Notes under the pieces: model-generated
Told to the model about the DNA's origin: nothing
The model's database searches: none
What the model saw: only the letters and a program-made list of their open reading frames with translations
Origin: a bacterium
GTDB lineage: Bacteria; Sumerlaeota; Sumerlaeia; MVZB01
NCBI GenBank assembly: GCA_021372575.1
Contig: JAJFUE010000014.1
Location: 1-34,208 of the forward strand
DNA: 34,208 nt
Reading direction: 5' to 3'
In this document: in pieces, positions 23,980 to 31,799 of the stretch
Numbering within the stretch: the stretch's first letter is position 1
Layout: every line of letters begins with the position of its first letter
Position numbers and translations under genes: made by a program

Positions 23980-25173
23980 ATGGATTACCAGAAGAAAACC
24001 ATCGAGCAGATTGAGGTTGCGGGAAAGCGCGTGTTCGTGCGCGCCGATTTTAACGTCCCCCTCGAAAACGGCAAGATCACCAACGACCGCCGCATCCGCG
24101 CCTCGCTGCCGACGATCAAATATCTGTTGGACAAGGGCGCGAGCGTCGTCGTGTCGTCGCATTTGGGCCGCCCCAAGGGCAAGGTCAAGCCCGAGCTGAG
24201 CCTCAAGCCGGTCGCCGAGCGCCTCGCTGAGCTGCTGGGCAAGCCCGTCAAGTTTGCGCCGGACTGCATCGGCCCCGAAGTTGAGAAGATGGCGAAGGAA
24301 CTCAAGGCCGGCGAGATCATGTGCCTCGAGAACCTGCGCTTCCACGAAGAAGAAGAGAAGAACGACCCCGAATTCACGAAGAAGCTTGCGTCACTCGCCG
24401 ACCTCTACGTCAGCGACGCGTTCGGCACCGTGCACCGCGCGCATGCGTCCACGGAAGGTGTCGCGCACTATCTTCGGCCGGCGGTGGCCGGTTTCCTGAT
24501 CGCCAAGGAACTGAAATACCTCGGCGGCGCAATGGCCAACCCCAAGCGGCCGCTGGTGGCGATCCTCGGCGGCGCCAAGGTCGGCAGCAAGATCGGCGTC
24601 ATCAACAAGCTCATGGAAATCTGCGACACGCTCGTGATCGGCGGCGGCATGGCCTACACGTTCTTCAAGGCCAAGGGCTACTCGATCGGCGACAGCCTGT
24701 TCGACGCCGAAAGCTTCGAGACGGCCAAACAGATCCTCAAGACCGCCGAAGAAAAAAAGATCCAGCTCGTCCTTCCGCTTGACGTCGTCGTGACGCAGAA
24801 GCTCGAGGCCGGCGCGCCGACGCAGGTCGTGCCGGTCACGGCGATCCCGGACGGCTGGGCGGGCGCGGACAGCGGCCCCAAGACGGTCGCCGAGATCACG
24901 CGCGTGACGAAGGACGCCGGCACGATCGTGTGGAACGGCCCCGTGGGCGTGTTCGAGATCGAGCAGTTCGGCAAGGGCACGTTGGCGATCGCCGAGGCGC
25001 TCGCGCACAGCGGCGCCGTGACGATCCTGGGCGGCGGCGAAACGGCCGCGGCCGCCGAGGAATACGGGCTCGACGACAAGATGAGCCACGTCTCCACCGG
25101 CGGCGGCGCCTCCCTCGAATTTTTAGAGGGCCGGGTGCTTCCGGGTATTGCAACGCTTGACGATGCGCGCTAG
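23980..25173 (+). CDS. pgk: Phosphoglycerate kinase
   Basis: A 397-residue glycolytic enzyme that transfers phosphate between 1,3-bisphosphoglycerate and ADP in the cytoplasm. Family motifs are complete: the KRVFVRADFNVPLENGKITN signature near the N-terminus, SSHLGRPKG, the FGTVHRAHAS segment, the hinge and nucleotide-binding GGAKVGSKIGVI and GGGMAYTF, and VWNGPVGVFE with the C-terminal GGGETAAA and STGGGASLEFLEG loops. AAAGGAG lies 7 nt before the ATG, so the upstream in-frame codons, which run through a hairpin repeat, are leader. secG follows 73 nt downstream. Confidence 0.97.
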   Translation: MDYQKKTIEQIEVAGKRVFVRADFNVPLENGKITNDRRIRASLPTIKYLLDKGASVVVSSHLGRPKGKVKPELSLKPVAERLAELLGKPVKFAPDCIGPEVEKMAKELKAGEIMCLENLRFHEEEEKNDPEFTKKLASLADLYVSDAFGTVHRAHASTEGVAHYLRPAVAGFLIAKELKYLGGAMANPKRPLVAILGGAKVGSKIGVINKLMEICDTLVIGGGMAYTFFKAKGYSIGDSLFDAESFETAKQILKTAEEKKIQLVLPLDVVVTQKLEAGAPTQVVPVTAIPDGWAGADSGPKTVAEITRVTKDAGTIVWNGPVGVFEIEQFGKGTLAIAEALAHSGAVTILGGGETAAAAEEYGLDDKMSHVSTGGGASLEFLEGRVLPGIATLDDAR

Positions 25174-25189
25174 AATCATTCGTTTCGCT

Positions 25190-25221
25190 GGCGCTTCGGC
25201 GCCAACGCCGGCCTGGCCGGC
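25190..25221. repeat. Twin hairpins between pgk and secG
   Basis: GGCGC-TTCG-GCGCC (25190-25203), a 5-bp stem with a UUCG tetraloop, is followed by GCCGGCC-t-GGCCGGC (25207-25221), a 7-bp perfect stem. No T-run follows, so partial termination or mRNA protection is more likely than full termination. They separate a highly expressed gene from secG. Confidence 0.6.
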
Positions 25222-25246
25222 TTGACACAATCAAAGGGTTAGCCTC

Positions 25247-25624
25247 ATGGGTTTCGGTACATTCTTTCTCGTCATCCTGTATGCCATCGCCTGCCTGATC
25301 CTGATCTTCTTCATCCTGATCCAGTCGGGCAAGGGCGGCGGGCTCTCCAGCCTCGGCGCCGCCAGCCAGGGCATCTCCGACGCGTTCGGCACGACCGGCG
25401 CCGAACGGGCGCTCAATAAACTGACGACCATCGCGGCCGTCAGCTACATCGTTCTGGCGATCCTGATCACGTTGACGATCAGCCTGCAGACCAACGCCAG
25501 CAAGACCATCCTTCCCAACACGGGGACGACGACCACGCAGCCGATCAGCGGCGCCGGCGCGCCGACGACGCCGGAACTGCCGGGCGCTCCGGGACAAGGC
25601 CAACCGGCCGCCCCCGCCCAGTAA
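25247..25624 (+). CDS. secG: Protein-export membrane protein SecG
   Basis: A 125-residue SecYEG subunit. Two membrane segments (residues about 5-24 and 60-82) flank the conserved cytoplasmic loop LIQSGKGGGLSSLGAASQGI, where the QsGKGgGl signature of SecG is clear. The Thr/Pro/Ala-rich tail after residue 85 is longer than in Escherichia coli SecG, but tails of this kind are common. AAAGGG lies 8 nt before the ATG. Its place after pgk is seen in many bacteria. It assists SecA-driven export at the inner membrane. Confidence 0.93.
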   Translation: MGFGTFFLVILYAIACLILIFFILIQSGKGGGLSSLGAASQGISDAFGTTGAERALNKLTTIAAVSYIVLAILITLTISLQTNASKTILPNTGTTTTQPISGAGAPTTPELPGAPGQGQPAAPAQ

Positions 25625-25642
25625 GCTCGATTGAATTGACGA

Positions 25643-25720
25643 TTTACGATTGACGATTGACGATTAAAAACGTCAGTCGTCAATTTATTTTGGGGGGAAT
25701 CGTCAATCGTCAATCGTCAA
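25643..25720. repeat. Iterated-word inverted repeat (GATTGAC word)
   Basis: GATTGAC is iterated in the left arm, and its complement in the right. GATTGACGATTGACGATT (25648-25665) mirrors 25698-25715 perfectly over 18 bp, and 22 of 23 positions match when extended. The loop is 32 nt. It lies between the convergent secG and nth genes, and its right arm overlaps the nth stop codon, so it may act as a two-way transcription stop. Confidence 0.8.
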
Positions 25721-26406
25721 TCCGTCATCCCCAGCCTTTGTCTCCCTGTCGGGCAATCCTTGTTCAAAACGCACTCGGCGCATTTCGGTTTGCGCGCGAT
25801 GCAGATCGTGCGGCCGTGCCACATCAGGTGGTTGCAGAAAGCCGTCCAGCCGGATTCGGGGATCAGGCGGGCCAGGTCGAACTCGATTTTGGTCGGGTCG
25901 GTGTTGGCGGTCAGGCCCAGCAGGCCGCTGAGGCGCATGACGTGCGTATCGACGAAGATTGCCGGCAGGCCCAGCGCATTGCCGCGCACGACGTGCGCCG
26001 TCTTGCGGCCGACGCCGGGCAGCTTGACCAGTTCTTCCAATGATTCTGGCATCTTGTTGTTGTATTGCTCGGCGATGGCGCGGCTCGCGGCCTGGATGCT
26101 TTTGGCCTTGTTGCGGTAAAACCCGGTCGGGCGGATGATGCGTTCGATGTCGGCCGGATCGGCGGCGGCGAGCGCCTTGGGGTCGGGGTAAAGCTTGAAC
26201 AGCTCGGGCGTGACGGTGTTGACGCGAGCGTCGGTGCATTGCGCGGCGAGGATCGTCGCGATCAGAAGCTCGAACGGATTCTTGAAATCAAGCGGCACGC
26301 GGGCGTCGGGATACGTCTTGGCGAGAATCTTCTGAATGCGCCCGGCGCGCGCGCGAAGCTCTTTCTCGGGTTCAGGCGCGGGCGGCGGAGTTGGTTTCTT
26401 GGTCAT
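25717..26406 (-). CDS. nth: Endonuclease III (DNA glycosylase/AP lyase)
   Basis: A 229-residue base-excision repair enzyme removing oxidised pyrimidines. It shows the helix-hairpin-helix LPGVGRKTA, the catalytic lysine of the family just ahead at LVKLPG... with the glycosylase helix (AAQCTDARVN), and the catalytic aspartate in VDTHVMRLS. The C-terminal 4Fe-4S motif is C-x6-C-x2-C-x5-C, intact near residues 200-217. Its N-terminus has a short Pro-rich extension. The stop codon lies inside the inverted repeat shared with the secG side. It is divergent from the two-domain unknown gene. Confidence 0.94.
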   Translation of the reverse strand: MTKKPTPPPAPEPEKELRARAGRIQKILAKTYPDARVPLDFKNPFELLIATILAAQCTDARVNTVTPELFKLYPDPKALAAADPADIERIIRPTGFYRNKAKSIQAASRAIAEQYNNKMPESLEELVKLPGVGRKTAHVVRGNALGLPAIFVDTHVMRLSGLLGLTANTDPTKIEFDLARLIPESGWTAFCNHLMWHGRTICIARKPKCAECVLNKDCPTGRQRLGMTD

Positions 26407-26505
26407 CGTACGGATTGCTCCTGAATACTGTTTAAGGTCTAATGGTAATCGAATCGGGAGAATTGAGCATTCATTTTACGTAGAATTCCGGAAGGGTAAG
26501 CGGCT

Positions 26506-27351
26506 CTGTCGGGTGAAAGCCACAAAATCTATTCTGAGCGCGATGCACCGCGCCAGTTTTTGTCCGTTGCTGAAGAACTCATCCCGCAGGTGCTGGCCGG
26601 AGATCATCCGATTATTGAAGGTCTTCGCAAACAATACAATACGGCATCTGTGGAAAGACTCGAGTTGAGCAGCAAAGGATTTGACATCTTCTATCAGATT
26701 CCGGAAGGCACACCACGTGTTTCGCTGCCGAATTTTGACCATCTCGGTGGTCAGGTAGAATTGGAAGGCTTTGAAAATGGTGCTCCGTGCGTTTTGCATG
26801 TGTGCGATGGCATAATCAGAATGTTTGAGGTCTTCAAAATTGGAGAAGGCAATTGGTCGGAAGATCTAAAAGTAATCTCGATCTTCAATGTGAGTTCATT
26901 AAGGGAAGATCTCGATGACATAATCTTGCAACAAACGTTTCCGAAAGTATTCTCGTCACAAAATGCACCCCGCGAGATTATAGCTCTCGCCGAAAATCTC
27001 ATGCCCTTATTGTTATCAGGCGAGCATCCCGCATTAAAGGCTCTACGGCAGCAACTCCAGATGGCCAAAATTAAAGACGTGGAAATGACTGGCCACGGCT
27101 TTTTTTTGAATTATGATGTTCCGGACGATGCTCCTCGAACGAATCCGGCAAATATCGCGGGCGGATCTGCATACATCGAGGTGACGGGTCTTCCCGCCGG
27201 TGCTGGGTGCGTTGTTTTTGTTGAAAACGGCAAGCTCTCTTGTTTGGAAGGATATGCATATGACAGAACATGGTCGGAACATGCCAAAATTCTTTCAATA
27301 AAGGAGGTTACTCCGGTAAAACCGGAGGAACGCAGCGGCTCACAAAAATAA
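26506..27351 (+). CDS. Two-domain protein of unknown function (tandem duplication)
   Basis: About 281 residues made of two homologous halves of about 105 residues each. Compare SERDAPRQFLSVAEELIPQV then LAGDHPIIEGL with SSQNAPREIIALAENLMPLL then LSGEHPALKAL; both end in a strand pair such as GAPCVLHVCDGIIRMFE or GAGCVVFVENGKLSCLE, followed by W-S-E...KVISI or W-S-E...KILSI. I recall this as an uncharacterised bacterial domain. The homology shows that the first domain begins upstream of the earliest TTG (26560), yet no ATG, GTG or TTG lies in frame before it. A CTG at 26506 has GGAAGGG 9 nt upstream and would start the protein MSGESHKIYSERDAP. Either CTG is used or the gene has lost its start. 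Composition is AT-richer than its neighbours. Confidence 0.6.
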   Translation: MSGESHKIYSERDAPRQFLSVAEELIPQVLAGDHPIIEGLRKQYNTASVERLELSSKGFDIFYQIPEGTPRVSLPNFDHLGGQVELEGFENGAPCVLHVCDGIIRMFEVFKIGEGNWSEDLKVISIFNVSSLREDLDDIILQQTFPKVFSSQNAPREIIALAENLMPLLLSGEHPALKALRQQLQMAKIKDVEMTGHGFFLNYDVPDDAPRTNPANIAGGSAYIEVTGLPAGAGCVVFVENGKLSCLEGYAYDRTWSEHAKILSIKEVTPVKPEERSGSQK

Positions 27352-27356
27352 ACTGC

Positions 27357-27382
27357 GATGTCGCTTCGGGCCGAAGCGACCT
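27357..27382. repeat. GTCGCTTCGG hairpin repeat, copy 2
   Basis: The same 26 nt as 23932-23957, starting 5 nt after the stop of the two-domain unknown gene. Beyond them, flanking TGAC is shared after two changed bases. Here it sits at a 3' end, whereas copy 1 sits in a 5' leader, so position does not define its role. Confidence 0.75.
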
Positions 27383-27388
27383 GGTGAC

Positions 27389-27412
27389 AAAAAAAACCGC
27401 CCGAACGGGCGG
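27389..27412 (-). terminator. Intrinsic terminator of the RRM gene
   Basis: On the minus strand CCGCCCG-TT-CGGGCGG is followed by eight T, an ideal Rho-independent terminator about 36 nt after the stop of the RNA-binding protein gene. It is the only textbook intrinsic terminator I see in the window. Confidence 0.9.
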
Positions 27413-27447
27413 AAAGATAGTGCGGTTCTTACGGATGGAACCGGAAC

Positions 27448-27717
27448 TTAGCGCGGACGGCGGGAGGCTTCCTCGCGCGGGCGGGCTTCGCTGACCTTGA
27501 TCGGGCGGCCATCGATCTCACGCTCGTTCAACGCGACGATGGCGTCCTGCGCCGCCTCGTCCTCCGCAAATTCCACGAAGCCAAAACCTTTCGACCGGCC
27601 GGTCTCACGATCCTTGATCACCGTCGCCGAAACGACTTCGCCGTAAACCTCGAACTGCCTACGGAGCTCGTCCTCATTGGTCGAGTAACTCAAGTTGCCG
27701 ACGTAAAGCCTCCTCAT
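27448..27717 (-). CDS. RNA-binding protein with one RRM domain
   Basis: An 89-residue single-RRM protein of the bacterial cold-inducible/Rbp type. RNP2 is LYVGNL (4-9) and RNP1 is KGFGFVEF (43-50), both complete with the RNA-stacking aromatics. The short Arg/Glu-rich tail (RPREEASRRPR) lacks the glycine-rich stretch of cyanobacterial relatives. GAGGA lies 8 nt upstream of the ATG at 27717; another in-frame start at 27750 is less likely. It is monocistronic, with its own terminator. A 5' leader with a GTGCC/GGCAC hairpin (about 27769-27790) may take part in cold regulation, as in related genes, but this is inference. Confidence 0.92.
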   Translation of the reverse strand: MRRLYVGNLSYSTNEDELRRQFEVYGEVVSATVIKDRETGRSKGFGFVEFAEDEAAQDAIVALNEREIDGRPIKVSEARPREEASRRPR

Positions 27718-27965
27718 CGCATCTTTCCTCGCTCTCGACAGACTGGTCACCGCCGGTCCATGCCAGGCGGCTTGTGCCCCAAAGGCACCTAGACTTAAAC
27801 CTTAACGTTCAAACCGACAAAACTTGACGGAAAAATTTAGGTTAATGCTGGAAAAATCAACGCGCCAACACGAAACGCACATTTCAATACGGAAATAGTG
27901 ACGGTGCTGTCATTTTAAACGCATGGGAAATGCACCAGTCCCACAAACCGAAGCATATATTATAG
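27718..27965. other. Gene-free divergent region, RRM leader side
   Basis: No gene is seen between the RRM gene and the TMTC-like gene (402 nt in all). The part next to the RRM gene holds its leader, with a small hairpin GTGCC-ccaaa-GGCAC near 27770. The middle is AT-rich. CCTGTT-tacg-AACAGG (28041-28056) forms another short hairpin in the leader of the TMTC-like gene. No convincing promoter for the RRM gene was found. Confidence 0.4.
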
Positions 27966-27994
27966 TTAATATTCAATATATCAACTGGTATATT
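27966..27994 (+). promoter_or_regulatory. Candidate promoter of the TMTC-like gene
   Basis: TTAATA (27966-27971), a 17-nt spacer and TATATT (27989-27994) match sigma-70 boxes at 4 and 5 of 6 positions. They lie in a strongly AT-rich patch, unusual for this GC-rich region, and give a leader of about 120 nt before the ATG at 28120. The AT-rich patch could also be a binding site for a regulator. Confidence 0.45.
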
Positions 27995-28119
27995 AGCATG
28001 CCGTCGCCGTTCGAACCCCAGACGCCCCCGCGGACTCATTCCTGTTTACGAACAGGCCGGCTCGGCGCGACAATAACGCGCGGTCTTCTCGCGGCGCAAC
28101 GATAACGACAAGGCAGTTC

Positions 28120-29856
28120 ATGAAGCGCAAAACAAAGCAGCAGCCGAAACAAATTCGCCGTGTCGAGCCCGGCATGGATTGGCTCGTACCGGTGGTGCTG
28201 TTCGCGATCGCGGTCGTGGCCTATTTGCCGGCGCTCGACGCGCGGTTTGTATGGGACGACGACCTGTCGATCGGCGGCAACACGCTGCTGCGCGGGATCG
28301 GCGGACTGTGGCGCATCTGGACGTCGATCGGGTCGATCTCCGGCGAGATGCATTACTGGCCGCTGACATACACGGTTCTGTGGGCCGAGTGGCAGATGTG
28401 GGGCCCGTCGCCGGCGGGCTATCATTTCGTGAACATGCTACTGCACGGCGCGATCGTGGTTCAGGTCTGGCGCCTGATGCGGCGCATGGGCCTGCCCGGC
28501 GCGATTTTTGGCGCGGCGCTGTTTGCGCTGCATCCGGTTCACGTCGAGGCGGTCGCGTGGGTCATCAGCATTAAGGACCTGCTCGCGACGCTCCTTTTTC
28601 TGGTCGCGTTCGAATGTTATTTGAATTTCGAGGACCGCGTCACTCCGAAATGGCTTGCCATTGCCGTGGGCGTGACGATCGCCGCGATGCTCGGCAAGTC
28701 TTCGCCGGTCGTGCTGCCGGCCGCACTGGCGATCTGGGTCTGGTATCGGCGCGGGCGGTTCAACAGGCGCGATGCCTTGGGAATCGCGGTGATCGCCGCC
28801 GTTGCGCTAGCGATGGCCGCAGTCGATATCTACGTCGGATCGCAGCTCAATCACCAGCATGACGTCGTCCCGCCGCTGGCTGCGCGGATCAATCAGGCCG
28901 GGCTCAATTTCTGGCGTTACGCGTGGAAGCTGATATTCCCGGCCGGGTTGAGCCTCATTTATCCGCAGCGGTCCGTGACGCCCGCGTGGTTGCCGTGGAT
29001 CGGCATCGGCGCGGTGACGCTGATTCTTTGGGCGCTGCGCCGCCGGATCGGGCGCGGGCCGCTGGCGTGCTGGCTGTTTTACGGCGTGGCGCTCGCGCCG
29101 ATTGTCGGCATCGTGTATTTCCATTACCTGGTCCTCTCGCCGATCGCCGATCGTTACCAATACCTTGCGAGCGTTGTGCCGCTGGCGGCGGCTGGCGCGA
29201 TCGCCGCGCGATTCACTTCGCGATGGGAAGTCCGGCGATACGCCGCGGCCGCGGCGCTGCTGCTCGTGATGGCAGGCATGTGCTGGCGGCAGGCCGGTTA
29301 TTTCCACGACAATCAGGCGCTTTTCGAGCGCGCGCTGAAGATCGCGCCCGATTCGGCCGGCGCGAACATGTGCATGGGCACCGAGGCGCTTCAGAAAAAG
29401 AATTACGGCCCGGCCGAGGCGTATCTGTCGCGGGCGCTTCAGGCCGACCCGAACCTGTGGGGCGCGGTTTCGAACCTGGCCGCGGGCATGATGCAGCAGA
29501 ACCGGCCGTATGAAGCGGCCGTGTTGATGCAGTCGGCCCTGAAGCGCGGCTGCGAGGATCCGGGCGTCCTGAGCAATCTCGCATGGCTCTCGGCGACGCA
29601 GTCCGACCCGCGCATTTACAATCCCAAGCTGGCGCTGGAGCTTGCGGAAAAATGCGTGCGCGAGTCGCCTAGATCGCCGGTTTATCACAACTCCAAAGCC
29701 GCGGCGCTGGCCGCCAACGGACGAACCGCCGAAGCCCTTGCGACGGCCAAACACGCGCTCGAACTGGCCCGCGCCAGGGGCAACCGGGACTTGGCCCGCG
29801 TGCTGGAGTCGCAATTCATCCCGACCTACGAGCAAGGCAAAGCGGTGAAGTTCTAG
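28120..29856 (+). CDS. TMTC-like membrane glycosyltransferase-C family protein with TPR tail
   Basis: A 578-residue protein with about ten membrane segments followed by TPRs. The first external loop has the acidic WDDD motif (residues 45-48), where GT-C glycosyltransferases hold their catalytic aspartate. ALHPVHVEAVAWV (about 135-147) is the segment shared with eukaryotic TMTC mannosyltransferases and their bacterial relatives, and SPIADRYQYLASVVPLAAAG lies later in the membrane part. From about residue 395 the protein carries TPRs (NQALFERALKIAPDSAGANM, AEAYLSRALQADPNLWGAVS). It may glycosylate exported proteins; substrates of bacterial members are unknown. AAGG lies 9 nt upstream of the ATG. 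ruvX follows 5 nt after the stop. Confidence 0.85.
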   Translation: MKRKTKQQPKQIRRVEPGMDWLVPVVLFAIAVVAYLPALDARFVWDDDLSIGGNTLLRGIGGLWRIWTSIGSISGEMHYWPLTYTVLWAEWQMWGPSPAGYHFVNMLLHGAIVVQVWRLMRRMGLPGAIFGAALFALHPVHVEAVAWVISIKDLLATLLFLVAFECYLNFEDRVTPKWLAIAVGVTIAAMLGKSSPVVLPAALAIWVWYRRGRFNRRDALGIAVIAAVALAMAAVDIYVGSQLNHQHDVVPPLAARINQAGLNFWRYAWKLIFPAGLSLIYPQRSVTPAWLPWIGIGAVTLILWALRRRIGRGPLACWLFYGVALAPIVGIVYFHYLVLSPIADRYQYLASVVPLAAAGAIAARFTSRWEVRRYAAAAALLLVMAGMCWRQAGYFHDNQALFERALKIAPDSAGANMCMGTEALQKKNYGPAEAYLSRALQADPNLWGAVSNLAAGMMQQNRPYEAAVLMQSALKRGCEDPGVLSNLAWLSATQSDPRIYNPKLALELAEKCVRESPRSPVYHNSKAAALAANGRTAEALATAKHALELARARGNRDLARVLESQFIPTYEQGKAVKF

Positions 29857-29861
29857 GACCC

Positions 29862-30320
29862 ATGGGATCATCGATCATGACCGAAGGCAAAGCACCACTT
29901 CCGGGGATCGGCCGCGACGAGGCCGTTGCGATGGTCCTGCTCGGCATTGACTGGGGCGCTCGCCGCATTGGGCTGGCGTTCAAGCCCGCCGGGCAGGACT
30001 GGGCGCTTCCGCGCGGCGTTCTTGAATGCGCCGGTGACGAGGACGCCATCGCCGGACTTCGCAAAACCATCGCCGACAGCGGCGCCCAGGGCGTCGTGGT
30101 CGGCCTGCCGCTCAATCAGGATCCGGCGATGGCCCAGCGGGTCAAGCGGTTTTGCCGGCGCGCGCGCGAGGGAACAGCCGGGGTGCGGTGGTTTTTTGTC
30201 GATGAGAGCTTGACCTCGCAGGAGGCCGATTCGATAAGTCTGGATAGGGGGCATCGCCGCCCGACGGATGACCTTGCCGCCAAGCTGATCGTGGAGACGT
30301 TTATCCAGCAATGCCGTTGA
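29862..30320 (+). CDS. ruvX: RuvX/YqgF family Holliday-junction resolvase-like nuclease
   Basis: A 152-residue YqgF-fold protein. Conserved segments are LLGIDWGARRIGLAF with the catalytic aspartate, VVVGLPLNQDP, VDESLTSQEAD and the C-terminal DDLAAKLIVETF, giving the acidic set of the RNase-H-like fold. In bacteria it matures 16S rRNA at the 5' end and may also act on Holliday junctions. The N-terminus is about 20 residues longer than usual; a start at 29877 or near residue 20 (MVLLGID) is possible. It overlaps the glycosyltransferase gene by 10 nt. Confidence 0.9.
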   Translation: MGSSIMTEGKAPLPGIGRDEAVAMVLLGIDWGARRIGLAFKPAGQDWALPRGVLECAGDEDAIAGLRKTIADSGAQGVVVGLPLNQDPAMAQRVKRFCRRAREGTAGVRWFFVDESLTSQEADSISLDRGHRRPTDDLAAKLIVETFIQQCR

Positions 30321-31558
30321 CCCCGCTGCTTTTCCTGAGCCCGCGCGTTCCGTGGCCGGCCGACACCGGGGCCAAGATCCGCACGAACGCCCTGTTGACC
30401 GCGCTCGCCGGCCATTTTGCGATCCATTACGTGGGGTTCCTGCAGCCCGGCCTGAGCCGCGCCAAAGCCCGCCAGTACCTTCATGAGGAAACGCCGCTGC
30501 TGCTCAAGCGCGAGCCCTCGACGACGCTTGTCGGCAAGGCGTGGCTGGGCCTGCGGACGCTTCCCGGGCCGGGGCCCGTGACGCTGATGAAATACTGGAA
30601 CAGCTCCATTTCGACGTTCGTCGCCCAGTGGGACCGCGAAAATCCGCGCGGCGTCATCCACGCCGACCACCTGCACATGGGCCAGTATCTGCCGTTCGCG
30701 TGCCGCGCCCTGCGCGTCATGGACGAACACAACGTGGAAAGCAGGATTCTGGAGCGGCTCGCCGACCACAACCAGGGCCGGCCGTGGGGGCCGTATTTGA
30801 ACCTGCAGGCCCGGCGCATGGCGCGCCGGGAGGCTCAGCTCGCCGGCGAAGTCGATATGGTCTTGGCCGTGTCGGACGGCGACGCCGGGGACCTCTCCGC
30901 GATGGCGCCGAAGACGCGGGTCGAGGTGATCCCCAACGGCGTCGATCTGGAATACTTCGCGCCGCCGCGGGTCAGTCGCCCGAACCTCAACAAACTGGTT
31001 TTTACCGGATCCATGGACTGGCTCCCCAACAGCGACGCGATGATCTGGTTCGTGGCTGAAATCCTGCCGCGGCTTGACTTGCGGCCTCCGCGCGACGGCC
31101 CGTGGAAGCTCGACATCGTCGGCCAGAACCCCCCGACGGCCGTTCGGGCGCTGGAATCGGCCCGGGTCCGCGTGACCGGCCCGGTCGAGGACGTCCGCCC
31201 GTTCGTCAACGAAGCCGGAATCTTCGTCGCCCCGATTCGGATCGGCGGCGGCAGCCGGTTGAAATTATTGGAGGCGTTTTCCGCCGGAATTGCCGTCGTT
31301 TCCACCAAAATCGGTTGCGAGGGCCTGGAGGTCGAGAACGAAAAACACCTGCTGATCGCGGACGAGCCCGAGGCCTTTGCCGACGCCGTCGATCGGCTCG
31401 CCCGCCAGCCCCGCCTCAGGCAGGAATTGACCGCCAATGCAAGGCGTTTGGTCGAAGATCGCTACGGCTGGGGGGCCATTGGCGAGCGCCTCGCCGGCCT
31501 CTATGAAGCCGAGTTGGAGAGGCGCTTGTCGGCACAGGCCGATCCTGTTAGTGGTTGA
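30311..31558 (+). CDS. Group 1 glycosyltransferase (GT4, PEP-CTERM/exopolysaccharide-type)
   Basis: A 415-residue GT-B fold glycosyltransferase. The N-terminal domain opens with LLFLSPRVPWPADTGAKIRT, typical of sugar transferases of the exosortase/PEP-CTERM exopolysaccharide group. The C-terminal domain shows VEVIPNGVDLEYFAP, LVFTGSMDWLPNSDA and the donor-binding IGGGSRLKLLEAFSAGIAVV, with the conserved acid E in LLEAF. It probably adds a sugar to a lipid-linked or surface glycan. No polysaccharide cluster adjoins it, so the target is unknown. The pilB promoter lies across its stop codon. Confidence 0.88.
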   Translation: MPLTPLLFLSPRVPWPADTGAKIRTNALLTALAGHFAIHYVGFLQPGLSRAKARQYLHEETPLLLKREPSTTLVGKAWLGLRTLPGPGPVTLMKYWNSSISTFVAQWDRENPRGVIHADHLHMGQYLPFACRALRVMDEHNVESRILERLADHNQGRPWGPYLNLQARRMARREAQLAGEVDMVLAVSDGDAGDLSAMAPKTRVEVIPNGVDLEYFAPPRVSRPNLNKLVFTGSMDWLPNSDAMIWFVAEILPRLDLRPPRDGPWKLDIVGQNPPTAVRALESARVRVTGPVEDVRPFVNEAGIFVAPIRIGGGSRLKLLEAFSAGIAVVSTKIGCEGLEVENEKHLLIADEPEAFADAVDRLARQPRLRQELTANARRLVEDRYGWGAIGERLAGLYEAELERRLSAQADPVSG

Positions 31559-31584
31559 CACTTTTTTCGCACATGCCATACTAT
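31555..31584 (+). promoter_or_regulatory. Strong candidate promoter of pilB
   Basis: TTGACA (31555-31560), an 18-nt spacer and TACTAT (31579-31584) give a near-consensus sigma-70 promoter that overlaps the glycosyltransferase stop codon. The predicted start near 31591 leaves a leader of about 210 nt before pilB. The leader has no gene and no riboswitch family I can recognise. Confidence 0.6.
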
Positions 31585-31799
31585 CTTGTAAGGGCTGGTG
31601 GGGGTCGGCAAAAGGGGAAAACACATCAGTCTCAAGCATTCGTGGGGAATTCTTCTGGTTGGTTGAGTCCCGTCGCCGCGCCCGTGAGGCATATCCGTTT
31701 CGACATTGGACCAGGATCCCGGAATAGGCTTCGGACTGACTCGGGTGGCCGGCTCGACTAGGTTGACGAAGGCCTGCAAAGCCAAGGAGCACCGCACAC

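Noticed and set aside
25643-25720. A CRISPR-like array.
   Set aside because: The repeats are 7-nt words without spacers, arranged as mirror arms; no cas genes are in the window.
31591-31799. A cyclic-di-GMP riboswitch in the pilB leader.
   Set aside because: A GCAAAGCC-like piece is present near the start codon, but the other conserved GEMM segments and their order are missing.
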